Shown: piece after piece, positions 25,318-34,729 of the stretch | Numbering within the stretch: the first letter of the stretch is position 1 | Layout of the letters: each line of letters begins with the position of its first letter | NCBI RefSeq assembly: GCF_900177385.1 | Contig: NZ_FXBJ01000002.1 | Span: forward strand, 2,236,001 to 2,300,000 | DNA from: Carnobacterium iners | GTDB lineage: Bacteria; Bacillota; Bacilli; Lactobacillales; Carnobacteriaceae | DNA length: 64,000 nt | Direction of reading: 5' to 3' | The notes under the pieces: generated by a model | The model's database searches: none | Told to the model about the DNA's origin: nothing | What the model saw: only the letters and a program-made list of their open reading frames with translations | Position numbers and translations under genes: made by a program

Positions 25318-25335
25318 TTGTGATAAAAATCACAT
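25318..25335. promoter_or_regulatory. Rex operator
   Basis: TTGTGATAAAAATCACAT matches the Rex consensus TTGTGA-N6-TCACAA at 11 of 12 fixed positions. It lies six bases upstream of the rex -35. Confidence 0.7.
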
Positions 25336-25368
25336 TAAAATCATAAAAACGCTTTCTATGATTTATTG

Positions 25369-25432
25369 AAAAAAGATTAGAAATAGTATTTTCTCTAATC
25401 CGTCTGAGATAAGTCTATTTCTGATCTTTTTT
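25369..25432. terminator. Terminator of thiI
   Basis: An 18-bp stem with one mismatch (25369-25386 with 25415-25432), long internal loop, T tract on the minus strand side. Confidence 0.7.
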
Positions 25433-25435
25433 AAT

Positions 25436-26653
25436 TTATAATAGTGAAGAATATTTATCAGTTTGCTGGTTTTCTAGAGTATCTCCCACTTTTATTTCAG
25501 AGTAAACTAAATTATCCATTGTATGTTGGATTAATTCTTCTATATTAAGTCTTGCTTCATAGCGCCTACTTTTTTCTAAATCGGGCCTTGTTTTTGGAGT
25601 AGTAGGAGCAAATATAGTACAACAATCTTCAAAAGGTTGGATAGACAGTTCAAATGTCTCAATCTTTTGAGCTAAATCAATTATTTCATTTTTATCCATT
25701 GATACAACTGGTCTAATAATCGGTGTGACTGTTACATCATTAATGGCAATCATACTATGCAAAGTCTGCGAAGCTACTTGTCCAAGAGATTCGCCATTAA
25801 TGATTGCCAATCCATTTTGCTTTTCACGAATTTTTTCTGTGATTCGTAACATCATCCGTCGTGTTACGGTCATTGAATATCCCTCAGGCACACATTTTTT
25901 TATCTCTTCTTGAATCTCAGTAAATGGGACTTCAATAAAGACAATATTCCCTACAAATGCAGCCATTTTAGAGGTTAAATCCTTAGCTTTTTGTAGAGAC
26001 CTAGTGCTTGTATAGGGGGGGCTGTGAAAATGGACCGCTTCAATTTCTACACCACGCTTCATCGTCAAATAGCCTGCTACTGGGGAGTCAATCCCACCGG
26101 ATAACATCAATATTCCTTTTCCGCTCGAACCAACTGGTAATCCACCCGCTCCTAAGATTGTTTCGCTAGATAGAAAAATACCTTCATTTCTGATTTCAAC
26201 GCGAATATTAATATCAGGATTTTTCATTTTCACCTTAATATCTTCTATATTTTTTAAAACTTCAGATCCTAGTAAATGATTAATCTGATCCGTATCCAGA
26301 CTAAACTCGTGATCTGAACGCCGTGCTGTAATTTTAAAGGACTTACCTTCTGTATATAACTCTTGGACCATCTCCACGGTTATTTTTTTCATTTTTTCAA
26401 TATCTCTTTCCAATCTCATTACTGGAGAGAAATTTTGGATGCCAAAGATAGACTCTAATCTTTCTAAAACAATAGCACTATCTGCACCATTTAATTTCAG
26501 ATGCATCCGATCTCGATCGCCTGTTACCTCAAGTTGTTCAAAATCGTACAAAGCAAATTTTACATTTTGGATTAATTTATTAATGAATTTCTTTTTATTT
26601 TTTCCTTTAGTAGATAATTCTCCATATCGGACCATTACTTCATTATATTGCAT
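25436..26653 (-). CDS. thiI: tRNA 4-thiouridine synthetase ThiI
   Basis: A 405-residue enzyme that makes 4-thiouridine at tRNA position 8 using persulfide sulfur. It has an N-terminal ferredoxin-like and THUMP region (to about residue 165) and a PP-loop ATPase motif [14 protein letters not shown] near 183. It lacks the C-terminal rhodanese domain of the E. coli enzyme, like the Bacillus form, which works with a dedicated cysteine desulfurase. That partner is the gene immediately upstream. Confidence 0.96.
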   Translation of the reverse strand: MQYNEVMVRYGELSTKGKNKKKFINKLIQNVKFALYDFEQLEVTGDRDRMHLKLNGADSAIVLERLESIFGIQNFSPVMRLERDIEKMKKITVEMVQELYTEGKSFKITARRSDHEFSLDTDQINHLLGSEVLKNIEDIKVKMKNPDINIRVEIRNEGIFLSSETILGAGGLPVGSSGKGILMLSGGIDSPVAGYLTMKRGVEIEAVHFHSPPYTSTRSLQKAKDLTSKMAAFVGNIVFIEVPFTEIQEEIKKCVPEGYSMTVTRRMMLRITEKIREKQNGLAIINGESLGQVASQTLHSMIAINDVTVTPIIRPVVSMDKNEIIDLAQKIETFELSIQPFEDCCTIFAPTTPKTRPDLEKSRRYEARLNIEELIQHTMDNLVYSEIKVGDTLENQQTDKYSSLL

Positions 26654-26673
26654 TACTTATTCACTTCTCTTTC

Positions 26674-27816
26674 TTAAGCATGGATGGATTGAAATTTTTT
26701 ATATAAAACTTTAAAGACACTTAAAAATTGCTTTGCTTCTTCTAGCGTATTTGTATCTGACAAGCTGACACGGACAGCATCCACGGCAAGTGTATTTGGT
26801 ATATGCATAGCTGAGAGAGTACCAGAGCTCTTTTTATTCTTACTAGAGCAAGCGCTAGTAGTGGATATATAGATTAACTCATTTTCGAAAGCATGAAGCA
26901 AAACTTCTCCTCTAATTCCCTTTAAAGCAAAACAAAGGATATGTGGCGCTCCTGCTTTCGTCGAAAACAACATTACTTTTTTGTAACTAGCCAATTCATT
27001 CATTAAATAATCTCGTATTTTTCTTTGCTTTTCTTGTTTGTTAACAGAATCAGTTAATATTAAGCGAAGAGCTTTTCCAGTTGCTGCTATGCCGGCAACA
27101 TTTTCTGTTCCGCTCCGCATACGATTTTCTTGTCCACCTCCGTTAAATAAAGGAGCTATCTTTCTTCCTTTTTTCAAGTAAATAAATCCTGCTCCTTTTG
27201 GCCCATGAAACTTGTGACTTGAAAAAACAGCAATATCAATACGAGATTGTGGACCTAGAAGTAAAGGAATCTTTCCTATAGCTTGAACGGCATCCACATG
27301 AAAATGAATGGTTGGATAATTTTTTAATACTTCGCCAATTTCCTCAATGGGTTGCAAGCTACCTACTTCATTATTTACGGCCATAACAGATACTAAAATA
27401 GTGTCTTTTCGTATAGCTTTTTCTAGGTCTTTAACGGAAATAATACCATCTTTATCAACTGATAGATAGGTAACTTCAAAACCAAATTGTTCTAGTTGAT
27501 AGATAGATTCACTAACAGCTGGGTGTTCTATAGTTGTTGTAATAATATGATTCCCATAATTTTTTTTCTCAATAGCTGTTCCTTTAACAGCCCAATTATC
27601 TCCTTCTGTTCCACCGCTAGTAAAAAAAATCTCTTCTGGGCTAACTGCAAGTAAAGAAGCTATTTGCGTACGTGATTGATGTATTAACGCGGCAGATTTA
27701 TTTCCAATTTCATGCATACTAGAAGGATTTCCATTAATATTTTTAGTCACCTCTATAATTGTTTGTAATACTTCTTCGTTAACACTAGTTGTTGCACTAT
27801 TATCAAAATAAATCAT
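26674..27816 (-). CDS. Cysteine desulfurase (NifS/IscS type), partner of ThiI
   Basis: A PLP enzyme that takes sulfur from cysteine and passes it to ThiI. The PLP lysine is in FSSHKFHGPKGAGFI near residue 200, and the catalytic cysteine in ISTTSACSSKNKK near 322. SGGTEGDNWAVKG near 70 and MAVNNEVGSLQPI near 145 are family blocks. ATG 27816 (MIYFDNSATT) is preferred over the GTG nine bases upstream. The gene is 20 bases upstream of thiI and almost certainly in the same operon, the NifZ-ThiI arrangement of Bacillus. Confidence 0.93.
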   Translation of the reverse strand: MIYFDNSATTSVNEEVLQTIIEVTKNINGNPSSMHEIGNKSAALIHQSRTQIASLLAVSPEEIFFTSGGTEGDNWAVKGTAIEKKNYGNHIITTTIEHPAVSESIYQLEQFGFEVTYLSVDKDGIISVKDLEKAIRKDTILVSVMAVNNEVGSLQPIEEIGEVLKNYPTIHFHVDAVQAIGKIPLLLGPQSRIDIAVFSSHKFHGPKGAGFIYLKKGRKIAPLFNGGGQENRMRSGTENVAGIAATGKALRLILTDSVNKQEKQRKIRDYLMNELASYKKVMLFSTKAGAPHILCFALKGIRGEVLLHAFENELIYISTTSACSSKNKKSSGTLSAMHIPNTLAVDAVRVSLSDTNTLEEAKQFLSVFKVLYKKFQSIHA

Positions 27817-27891
27817 TTTTTCCACACTTTCTATTAGCTATTTCATTAGTCTTGTTATCTTTTTTTATCATTTAATTTAACACAAAACAAA

Positions 27892-27921
27892 ACAGAGTTT
27901 CCAATTAAATGAAAGACTCTG
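27892..27921 (-). terminator. Hairpin after ezrA
   Basis: Imperfect stem CAGAGTCTTTC/GGAAACTCTG on the minus strand followed by TTTTGTTTTG. Probable terminator. Confidence 0.55.
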
Positions 27922-27933
27922 CCACTTTTCTCA

Positions 27934-29646
27934 TTAATTTTTTTTTTTATCTTCTAGATAATTTGCTTCTATTTTTTTAAATGATCCGGGTTCAACTTTT
28001 TCTAAAGTCGTTGAAATCTGTTCTAATGCTTTATTGTAATCAAATTGAGTATTAAAAGTTGCCATACTTTCTGCTATAGCATTCGCTATCTCTGGATGTG
28101 TATGTCGATAACGATTAGCGTATTGCATCATATATTCGCACAATAGGGCATTATCTACTAAATCTTCCGTTTTTCCAACTAATAATTCAACATCATCATC
28201 ACATAAATTACATAATCGTTTGATGTCCTTCATATCTATTCTTAATTTATTCAACTCCTTAGATAGCTCTTCTACTCGTTCGGTCGTTAAAAAGAAAAAA
28301 TCTAAGTATTGTGTAGGTAGTCCAGGTAAGTGCTGTTTCTCAATATATCGTTTTACTCCGCGTAGATTAAATTCAAAATCATCAATTTTATCTTTTACTT
28401 TTTTCTCTTCTTCTCTTAACTCTATTAAGGATTGGTTAATAATTTTTTGTTCTCCCTCTATTTCTTCAAGTTCTTTTGCATGTTCTATATAGCTTTCTTT
28501 CACCGCACTAAAGACGGCTTGACGACTATTCAAACCATCTGTAAAGGTGTCAAAATTTTCTTGTATTTCTGTTAACTGTTCTTGCATTTTTTGAGTTTGA
28601 TTTAGCTCATCATGATTTAATGCATAACTTTGAGCTACACGGTCAATTTCAATCAGCAACTTACGATTTTTTTCAATCATAAACTCTATATAATCATCTA
28701 AAATAGGCTGATATTTAACAATATAATTTTTTGCTTCAATTTCAATTTCCATACTACTATATAAACGATTGATTTCTTCTTCTATTTCTTTATTTAATGA
28801 TTTAGATTTTTCCATATCACAGTCCGCAATCGCCTCTTTGGAAATTTCATACTTTACTTCAACAGAATCAATATCTGCTAGGATGGTATCATTTAAAAAT
28901 ATAAACTGTTGTTCGACAAGCTCTTTGTACCCCTGTTTTAATTCTTGTATTTGCTCCGAGAACTCATTAGTCAGTTGTTTTAAAATACCAGGGATTTGTT
29001 TGGTACTGTCATTCAATTCTTTTGTATCTGCATCAATTTTATTTAAAATGCTTTTTGCTTCAACAGGGTCTCCAGAAACTGTTAAGTCTGAAACTTTAGC
29101 AAAATCAACCTCTAAAAGAGTCAGTTTTTTTTCCAGCTTCTCTAATGCAGGACCAAATGAAAAGCTCTGTGTCAGTAGTTTTTTCCTGATTTCTTGGTAG
29201 GTTTCTTGTATTCTTTTAACTTCTAATAAATTTTGTTCTTCGCTTTGTAACAATTCACGCAAGGCTGTTTGGATTTCATTGCTATCTATTTTAATATTTT
29301 TTATTAGCATTACTACCTTTTGTTCTATTGTTTTTGCTCTAATTAATTGCAGACGATTTGTCGCTTTTTTTGCATCAAACAAGTAGTTTTCTAAATCCGG
29401 AAAAGTACTTATCTCAATCCGTTGCCATTCCAAGCGTAATTGATCAAACTTTTTTTCCGTCTGTCCTGTTAATTCTAATTCTTTTGCTCTGAGCAGATCA
29501 TCTGATATAGTTAAATCCACTAATTCAAATTTCTGTTTCTCTAGCCCATCAATTAATGAATAATGTCTTTTTTTCATTATAGAACTTATCAAATAAGCAG
29601 TAAGAGCCAAAAAGATTATAATCATCAAAATATATTCAAACTTCAT
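27934..29646 (-). CDS. ezrA: Septation ring formation regulator EzrA
   Basis: A 570-residue membrane-anchored protein that regulates FtsZ ring assembly. One N-terminal membrane helix (about residues 5-23) is followed by long spectrin-like coiled-coil repeats through the rest of the protein, with the anchor at the outside-in end as in Bacillus EzrA. The length matches the family. The tail reads KIEANYLEDKKKN. It is divergent from the fRMsr gene, as in Bacillus. Confidence 0.95.
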   Translation of the reverse strand: MKFEYILMIIIFLALTAYLISSIMKKRHYSLIDGLEKQKFELVDLTISDDLLRAKELELTGQTEKKFDQLRLEWQRIEISTFPDLENYLFDAKKATNRLQLIRAKTIEQKVVMLIKNIKIDSNEIQTALRELLQSEEQNLLEVKRIQETYQEIRKKLLTQSFSFGPALEKLEKKLTLLEVDFAKVSDLTVSGDPVEAKSILNKIDADTKELNDSTKQIPGILKQLTNEFSEQIQELKQGYKELVEQQFIFLNDTILADIDSVEVKYEISKEAIADCDMEKSKSLNKEIEEEINRLYSSMEIEIEAKNYIVKYQPILDDYIEFMIEKNRKLLIEIDRVAQSYALNHDELNQTQKMQEQLTEIQENFDTFTDGLNSRQAVFSAVKESYIEHAKELEEIEGEQKIINQSLIELREEEKKVKDKIDDFEFNLRGVKRYIEKQHLPGLPTQYLDFFFLTTERVEELSKELNKLRIDMKDIKRLCNLCDDDVELLVGKTEDLVDNALLCEYMMQYANRYRHTHPEIANAIAESMATFNTQFDYNKALEQISTTLEKVEPGSFKKIEANYLEDKKKN

Positions 29647-29855
29647 TTTTATTGATACCTCCAGCTAATTTTATAATAAAATAGTTGTTATTAATTAGTT
29701 CATTTATATATTATCTAAAAAAAGTTAACATTGTTTGCATTTTCTTATAAAAATACCTATTATGTATATTAACATATATAATGAAATCTGACACTACTTA
29801 AAGGTTTTTATATTTATCCTATCTAGTAAGTGTGCTTATTACAGGAGGAATTTTC

Positions 29856-30317
29856 GTGCCTAAAGAATCATATTATCGTTTAATAAACAAACAGCTCTCT
29901 GCAGTCTTAGGTGATGAAACAAATTTGATTGCTAATTTGAGTAACAGTGCGGCTTTATTATTTGAAAGCTTACCAGATATCAATTGGGCGGGATTTTATT
30001 TGTACGAAAAAACATCAGACGAATTAGTCTTAGGTCCTTTTCAAGGTAAAGTAGCTTGTATAAGAATAAAAATAGGTGCAGGAGTTTGCGGAACGGCTTT
30101 CAAAAATAATACAACTCTAATTGTCAAAGATGTTTCTAAATTTAAAGGTCACATTGCTTGCGATGCTGCAAGTAAATCAGAAATCGTTATTCCCATTGTA
30201 ATAAATGGTGAAAAAATAGGTGTTTTAGATATTGACGCTCCTATAACAAATCGATTCGATAAAACGGATCAACATTATTTAGAATTATTTGCTAAGATTT
30301 TACAAAAAAATAGCTAA
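29856..30317 (+). CDS. Free methionine-R-sulfoxide reductase (GAF domain)
   Basis: A 153-residue single-GAF enzyme that reduces free methionine-R-sulfoxide. The three family cysteines are present: VACIRIKIGAGVCGTAF (two, about residues 70 and 80) and HIACDAASKSE (about 104). The NWAGFYLY segment near 38 also fits. The start is GTG 29856, seven bases after GGAGGA; the GTG at 29832 lies before the ribosome binding site. The position between ezrA and rpsD matches the Bacillus arrangement. Confidence 0.93.
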   Translation: MPKESYYRLINKQLSAVLGDETNLIANLSNSAALLFESLPDINWAGFYLYEKTSDELVLGPFQGKVACIRIKIGAGVCGTAFKNNTTLIVKDVSKFKGHIACDAASKSEIVIPIVINGEKIGVLDIDAPITNRFDKTDQHYLELFAKILQKNS

Positions 30318-30343
30318 TCTGTACTTCACTGAAAATACAAAGC

Positions 30344-30372
30344 TTGCTCTTTAGAGTTACCCATTGTATAAT
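30344..30372 (+). promoter_or_regulatory. Promoter of rpsD
   Basis: -35 TTGCTC (30344-30349), 17-base spacer, consensus -10 TATAAT (30367-30372). Confidence 0.8.
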
Positions 30373-30378
30373 TAATTT

Positions 30379-30550
30379 TGTGTAAAATAATGCAGCGTGA
30401 AAGTGGTATTCGCGTCAACAGTTTATTGCCAATATTGGTGCATTTGTGTAACCTGCGGCTGCAAAGGCGAAGAATGAAAAATAAACTGCACGGAGTATTG
30501 AACTATCAACTTATTATTTTACTCCAAAAAAAATATTATTGGAGGAATTT
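30379..30550 (+). ncRNA. S4 (rpsD) leader
   Basis: About 175 non-coding bases between the promoter and rpsD, with several complementary blocks (for example GCAGCGTG with the GC-rich region around 30455-30475) and a start-site proximal ATTATTGGAGGAA. The position fits the Firmicutes S4 leader through which S4 represses its own translation. An open frame runs through it but has no start signal. The fold was not computed. Confidence 0.6.
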
Positions 30551-30554
30551 TATT

Positions 30555-31160
30555 ATGTCACGTTATACAGGTCCAAGTTGGAAAATTTCACGTCGTCTAG
30601 GTATTTCACTTTCAGGTACAGGTAAAGAAATTGAACGCCGCCCTTACGCTCCCGGTCCTCATGGTCCAAACAGCCGTAAAAAATTAACTGAATACGGTTT
30701 ACAATTACAAGAAAAACAAAAATTACGTAATATGTACGGTATGAACGAACGTCAATTTAAAAATCTATTTGTTAAAGCTGGAAAGATTAAAGAAGGTAAA
30801 GTTGGTGACAACTTTATGATCTTACTAGAACAACGTTTAGATAATGTTGTTTACCGTTTAGGTTTCGCAACTACTCGTCGTCAAGCTCGTCAAATAGTCA
30901 ACCACGGTCATATCCTTGTTGATGGCAAACGTGTTGATATCCCATCTTACAGCGTTGCTGTTGGACAAGTTATCTCTGTTCGTGAAAAATCTAAAAACAT
31001 GGAAATTATCACTTCTGCTGTTGAATCATTATTTGGACGTCCAGAATTTGTTAGTTTTGATGGAGAAAAATTAGAAGGATCATTGAACCGTTTACCTTTA
31101 CGTGAAGAATTATATGCTGAAATCGATGAAGCATTTATCGTTGAGTTCTATAACCGCTAA
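30555..31160 (+). CDS. rpsD: 30S ribosomal protein S4
   Basis: A 201-residue primary 16S rRNA-binding protein. [19 protein letters not shown] begins the protein, and the S4 RNA-binding domain starts at about residue 91 ([20 protein letters not shown]). The ATG at 30555 has GGAGGA nine bases upstream. It lacks the zinc cysteines of the C+ type, so it is the C-minus form. Highly biased codon use, as expected. Monocistronic with a strong terminator. Confidence 0.98.
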   Translation: MSRYTGPSWKISRRLGISLSGTGKEIERRPYAPGPHGPNSRKKLTEYGLQLQEKQKLRNMYGMNERQFKNLFVKAGKIKEGKVGDNFMILLEQRLDNVVYRLGFATTRRQARQIVNHGHILVDGKRVDIPSYSVAVGQVISVREKSKNMEIITSAVESLFGRPEFVSFDGEKLEGSLNRLPLREELYAEIDEAFIVEFYNR

Positions 31161-31180
31161 TTCAACTTTAATAAAAATAA

Positions 31181-31222
31181 CAAACAAAAAACACAACTAT
31201 AAAAAGTTGTGTTTTTTGTTTG
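31181..31222 (+). terminator. Terminator of rpsD
   Basis: Perfect 18-bp stem (31181-31198 with 31205-31222), six-base loop, T-rich 3' arm and tail. Confidence 0.85.
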
Positions 31223-31437
31223 TTTTTCTGTCGATTATAATAAGTCTGATTTCATTTCTAATTTTTTTTCGAGAAATTAAATTTGAACCAGATCAGCTAA
31301 CTGCCAGTATCCTTCTACTCTTTATTTCACAATTCTGACATAATCTTTTTAAGTTTTTCATGATATATAAACACTTGATTCCTTAATAATTATAGATGCT
31401 TTATAATGACAGTAATAATTAATTTGAGGTGATGACT

Positions 31438-31794
31438 ATGTTGATTGAAGTAAGTGATAGTTTTGGAAATGATATTAAGCGCTTAGCTGAAGCTGCTAAT
31501 ATAACTCCAGGTGAAGTAATTGAATCAAGCTTTAAAAATTCTTATTTTTTAAAAGAAGATTTACTGCATGGAAAAAATCACTTTTCAGATTTTATTGAGG
31601 AGTATCTCTCAGCTTTAAGCAGTTTAGACAATTTAAAAAGTGAGATGTTACTTGTTATCAAGAAAAGAGACGAATCAGATGCTATTCAACATGTTTTTAA
31701 AGAACTATTTAGACTTGCTAGCGAAGATATTACGTTATTGAATAAATTATTTCAAGTCTATAAACAATCCGATGATATTTCTAGTTTACTCTGA
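31438..31794 (+). CDS. Hypothetical protein, 118 residues, helical and acidic
   Basis: The start is ATG 31438, six bases after GAGGTG. The product (MLIEVSDSFGNDIKRLAEAA at the N-terminus) is soluble and mostly helical. Residues 8-40 (DIKRLAEAANITPGEVIESSF) resemble a small helix-turn-helix or ribbon-type segment, but no family can be named. It has a single-gene context between rpsD and a 47-codon ORF. The region 31230-31430 before it contains no recognisable gene. Real because of the good start signal and coding length; function unknown. Confidence 0.6.
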   Translation: MLIEVSDSFGNDIKRLAEAANITPGEVIESSFKNSYFLKEDLLHGKNHFSDFIEEYLSALSSLDNLKSEMLLVIKKRDESDAIQHVFKELFRLASEDITLLNKLFQVYKQSDDISSLL

Positions 31795-31938
31795 TTTTCA
31801 ACTCTTAAATAAAGTTCCTACACTTAAAATAAGTATTTCTTGCTTATTTTAGTTTGTCCTGGTAGATTATTTTTTATAGAGTGAAAACAGTTCTTTTATT
31901 TATTCAACTAATATAATTTATTTAAAGGAGTAATTATT

Positions 31939-32082
31939 GTGTATAACCAAACGATACTTGAAGTATCCGGTAAATCTATCACGTTAACACGCAATCGTTC
32001 GACATTTATTTTTTATCTATTATCTGATAGCGACGCATTAATTTTGTATGATTATATGGCTCGTTGTATCCATAAAAAATAA
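31939..32082 (+). CDS. Small protein of 47 residues, unknown
   Basis: GTG 31939 follows AAAGGAG by eight bases. The translation reads MYNQTILEVSGKSITLTRNR then a hydrophobic-aromatic stretch (FIFYLL) and ends DYMARCIHKK. The frame is closed by TAA and directly followed by a terminator-like hairpin, so it has the layout of a stand-alone expressed small gene. No family recognised. The gap 31795-31938 upstream contains no other gene. Confidence 0.45.
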   Translation: MYNQTILEVSGKSITLTRNRSTFIFYLLSDSDALILYDYMARCIHKK

Positions 32083-32120
32083 CCAACAGATTCTGCATTA
32101 GAATTAGTCGGTTATTTTTT
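32077..32120 (+). terminator. Terminator after the 47-codon ORF
   Basis: Imperfect stem with outer AAATAACC/GGTTATTT pairing and inner AGATTCT/AGAAT, ending in seven T. It begins over the ORF stop codon. Confidence 0.6.
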
Positions 32121-32136
32121 TGCTATTGTGTAAAGG

Positions 32137-32769
32137 TCAATTTGGATAAGCTTGAAAGGCTTGTTTATAGATAGGGACTAAAGATTTATAAGTTTCTAAT
32201 ACAAAAGTATAAAAAGCTTCAGAATCTTTAAAAATTGGATTAGCGGCACTTAATCGCCTACCAACTAAAAACTCGCCTTTTTTACTATCTCTCCATCTGA
32301 TAAGATTTTTCCTTAATTCACTTTCATCAATAGATTGTACGTTTTCTTTTGTATGATCGTATGAAACAACAAAATCAGAAGGTAATGATTGAATAACAGT
32401 CTTATTATCAATAAAACTTTGTGCCATTTCTTTTTCAAATTGTGGATTATCAATAAATGCTAACCAGATAAATAAATGAGAATGATAGAGGCCCAATTGA
32501 AAGTGTGGATATTTTTTATATCCTCTCTTATCTCCTCCAATTGCACACCAAGTATCTTGAGGTGGATTTTTAGTTCTTCTAAGGTGTTGTGCAATATGCA
32601 CTGGTAAAGTTTCATCACCTAGCAATAAGCTCAAGTCTTTCGAAATATCTGTTCCAATTTTTTTAAATTTAGGTTGAATTTTTTTACGAATTTCATTCAT
32701 TCTAGAATCTAATCCTTCAATAGCGAAAATATCAAAATCTTCTTGAGTAAAAACCACTACATTTTTCAT
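32137..32769 (-). CDS. DUF1054 (UPF0637, YktB-like) protein
   Basis: A 210-residue protein of the uncharacterised YktB family. FTQEDFDIFAIEGLDSRM at the N-terminus, LPVHIAQHLRRTKNPP near residue 54, DTWCAIGGDKRGYKKYPHFQ near 71 and the C-terminal SLVPIYKQAF are characteristic. It is soluble, with no signal. It is convergent with the small ORF on the plus strand. Function unknown in the family. Confidence 0.9.
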   Translation of the reverse strand: MKNVVVFTQEDFDIFAIEGLDSRMNEIRKKIQPKFKKIGTDISKDLSLLLGDETLPVHIAQHLRRTKNPPQDTWCAIGGDKRGYKKYPHFQLGLYHSHLFIWLAFIDNPQFEKEMAQSFIDNKTVIQSLPSDFVVSYDHTKENVQSIDESELRKNLIRWRDSKKGEFLVGRRLSAANPIFKDSEAFYTFVLETYKSLVPIYKQAFQAYPN

Positions 32770-32912
32770 TGCTTGATTCCTTTCTGTGCTTTTAACGTAG
32801 TACTTATATTCTTATATACCATGGTCTATAAATGTAAAAATCCTAATATATGTTATAATAAAAGAGAAAACCAATTCATTAAGTAAAAGAAATTAAAAGG
32901 AGGGGAAGCTTT

Positions 32913-33359
32913 ATGGGTTCAGATAACATGCAAAACTATTTAAGCAAAGGTATGTATGGAGCTCATCAGACTAAACCCGATGAGCGTCAAAAATATCTTG
33001 GAAGCTTAAGAGAACGCATTTATTTATCCATAACTATCGAGCAATTGTCTTCGACAGATTATTCAAAAGAAGTAAAGAAAGAAATAACTCAACATCCAAA
33101 GAATACATTATTATTTAATGGCTCTGTTGACATAAAAGATTTAGATTCCTACATTAAATTAAGTAACCAGTTAGACTGTTCTTTTAGAATTGTAACAGAC
33201 GAAAACGCTGAGAAAAGTAATATTGGACTAGTTTACGTTGCTCCACAAGCAGTTAATATTGAAATTATTAATGTTGTGGAAAAATATCCAAATTCTGATA
33301 AAAAACTAGAAAAGGAAGTTACTAAAAAGAAATCCTTTTTTAAAAAGTTCTTTTCGTAG
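32913..33359 (+). CDS. DUF1694 (YueI-like) protein
   Basis: A 148-residue protein of the YueI family. LSKGMYGAHQTKPDERQKYLG at the N-terminus followed by RERIYLSITIEQL and a C-terminal LVYVAPQAVNIE are family features; the fold is thought to be related to RNA-binding L30e-type domains. A lysine-rich tail (TKKKSFFKKFF) follows. GGAGGGG lies eight bases before the ATG. Function unknown. Confidence 0.88.
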   Translation: MGSDNMQNYLSKGMYGAHQTKPDERQKYLGSLRERIYLSITIEQLSSTDYSKEVKKEITQHPKNTLLFNGSVDIKDLDSYIKLSNQLDCSFRIVTDENAEKSNIGLVYVAPQAVNIEIINVVEKYPNSDKKLEKEVTKKKSFFKKFFS

Positions 33360-33384
33360 ATTTTAAGATAGTATTGATACTAAA

Positions 33385-33422
33385 GCTCAAAAGAAGAGTT
33401 CTTTCTGGCTGTTCTTTTGAGC
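33385..33422. other. Hairpin between DUF1694 gene and GNAT gene
   Basis: Perfect 11-bp stem GCTCAAAAGAA/TTCTTTTGAGC with a 16-base loop between two convergent genes. No clear T tract, so termination is only probable. Confidence 0.5.
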
Positions 33423-33431
33423 CTGTGTAAC

Positions 33432-33956
33432 TTACTTATACTTATTTTTCCACTCAAACTCAATGACCTTTTCATCTCTTCCAATTATACCTTCTCCAGT
33501 TTTAATAAATCCATTATTTTCCAATATATGTTGTGACTTTTTATTTCTAGAAAAAGTTTTAGCTTTAATAAATGAAATATTTTCCATTTCTACTGACCAC
33601 TTTAGAAATAGTTTTATTGCTTCGGATACAAAACCTTGATTTGAATAAGAATCAACAATTCCATATCCCAGTTCTGGAATCCATCTCGCACCAGCGTTGC
33701 CTTGCATGCTTATTTCTCCAATAATTTTATTTTCTTTTTTTAAAATAATTAACCTTGTCCATTTTTCCATTTCAGGCCTTTTTTTTAACTCCTCTAGCGC
33801 GAAGGGTAAATAAAAAGAAAACTCGATACCTGGCCATTCACTGCTTACATCATATCCTGATACATGACTTAAATTTTCTTTTCCTAATAAAGTCGCTTCA
33901 ATATAGTTGATTTTATAAGCAACTAATAATAACCTTTCCGTTTCTATACTTTCCAT
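33432..33956 (-). CDS. GNAT family N-acetyltransferase
   Basis: A 174-residue acetyltransferase of the RimJ/RimL-like group. ESIETERLLLVAY begins the domain; IIGEISMQGNAG near residue 78 and LGYGIVDSYSNQGFVSEAIKLFL near 96 form the acetyl-CoA site (the usual R/Q-x-x-G/A reads SNQGFVSEA); SRNKKSQHILENNGFIKTGE closes it. The substrate (peptide N-terminus or small molecule) is unknown. It is a single gene, convergent with the DUF1694 gene. Confidence 0.88.
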   Translation of the reverse strand: MESIETERLLLVAYKINYIEATLLGKENLSHVSGYDVSSEWPGIEFSFYLPFALEELKKRPEMEKWTRLIILKKENKIIGEISMQGNAGARWIPELGYGIVDSYSNQGFVSEAIKLFLKWSVEMENISFIKAKTFSRNKKSQHILENNGFIKTGEGIIGRDEKVIEFEWKNKYK

Positions 33957-34017
33957 TATTTCTCCTCGCTTTTCAAATAAAGATACTTTTATTAGTGGGT
34001 AACTGATTAATTGTCTT

Positions 34018-34710
34018 TTACATACTGATTTTTAATAATTCTAAAACCATATTTGCTGATTTTTTTCCAGCTTCAATAATAAATTCATCAAAACTAATAC
34101 TAGCTTCTTCATTTGCAACATCAGACATTGCTCTTACGATAACAAAAGATTTTTTGAATTGGTAACAAACTTGAGCGATTGCTGCTCCTTCCATTTCTGC
34201 TGCTAATGCATCTGGAAAATCTTCCATTATTTTTTCTTTTTGAATTTTCCCAGCAATAAATGAATCACTTGTTACAATTAATCCTTCAATTGGGTGCAAT
34301 CCAACATTCTTAGCTGCGGCAATTGTCATTTTAACAAGTCGTTTATCAGCCGTATAACGAGCTGGCATCTGCGGTACTTGTCCTATTTCATAATTAAAAA
34401 TAGTCGCATCCACATCATGATAAGCCACTTCAGTCGAGACAACAATATCTCCAACTGCCAACCCTTTACCTATTCCACCAGCAGAACCAGTATTAATTAA
34501 CGTTTCCACTTCGCATTGAGAAATTAATAACGTAGCTGCAATTGCTGCATTCACTTTTCCAATACCTGATTGCACAAGGACAACTTGGTGTCCTTCTATT
34601 TCTCCAGATATAAATAAAGCATTAGCTTGAAGCCATTCTTTTGGAGATTCCATTTTTGATTTCAGTAAAATAATTTCTTCTTCCATAGCGCCGATAATTC
34701 CAATTCTCAT
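34018..34710 (-). CDS. mtnN: 5'-methylthioadenosine/S-adenosylhomocysteine nucleosidase
   Basis: Cleaves methylthioadenosine and S-adenosylhomocysteine to adenine plus the thioribose sugar, feeding methionine salvage and AI-2 formation. The 230-residue protein has MRIGIIGAMEEEI at the N-terminus (catalytic glutamate near 12), NTGSAGGIGKGLAVGDIVV near 76, VSDSFIA near 149, the AAEMEGAAIAQVC block near 170 and AMSDVANEEASISFDEF near 194 with the catalytic aspartate. Length normal. It is downstream of the NUDIX and small cationic genes, apparently in one operon. Confidence 0.96.
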   Translation of the reverse strand: MRIGIIGAMEEEIILLKSKMESPKEWLQANALFISGEIEGHQVVLVQSGIGKVNAAIAATLLISQCEVETLINTGSAGGIGKGLAVGDIVVSTEVAYHDVDATIFNYEIGQVPQMPARYTADKRLVKMTIAAAKNVGLHPIEGLIVTSDSFIAGKIQKEKIMEDFPDALAAEMEGAAIAQVCYQFKKSFVIVRAMSDVANEEASISFDEFIIEAGKKSANMVLELLKISM

Positions 34711-34729
34711 ATTTCCTTCTCCTTTAAAA

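Noticed and set aside
30378-30554. N-terminal extension of S4 by about 59 codons
   Set aside because: It reads through the structured S4 leader; the normal S4 start at 30555 has GGAGGA and the conserved MSRYTGP.
31102-31338. 78-codon frame running out of rpsD with a hydrophobic stretch
   Set aside because: Starts inside rpsD out of frame and passes through the rpsD terminator hairpin; no start signal of its own.
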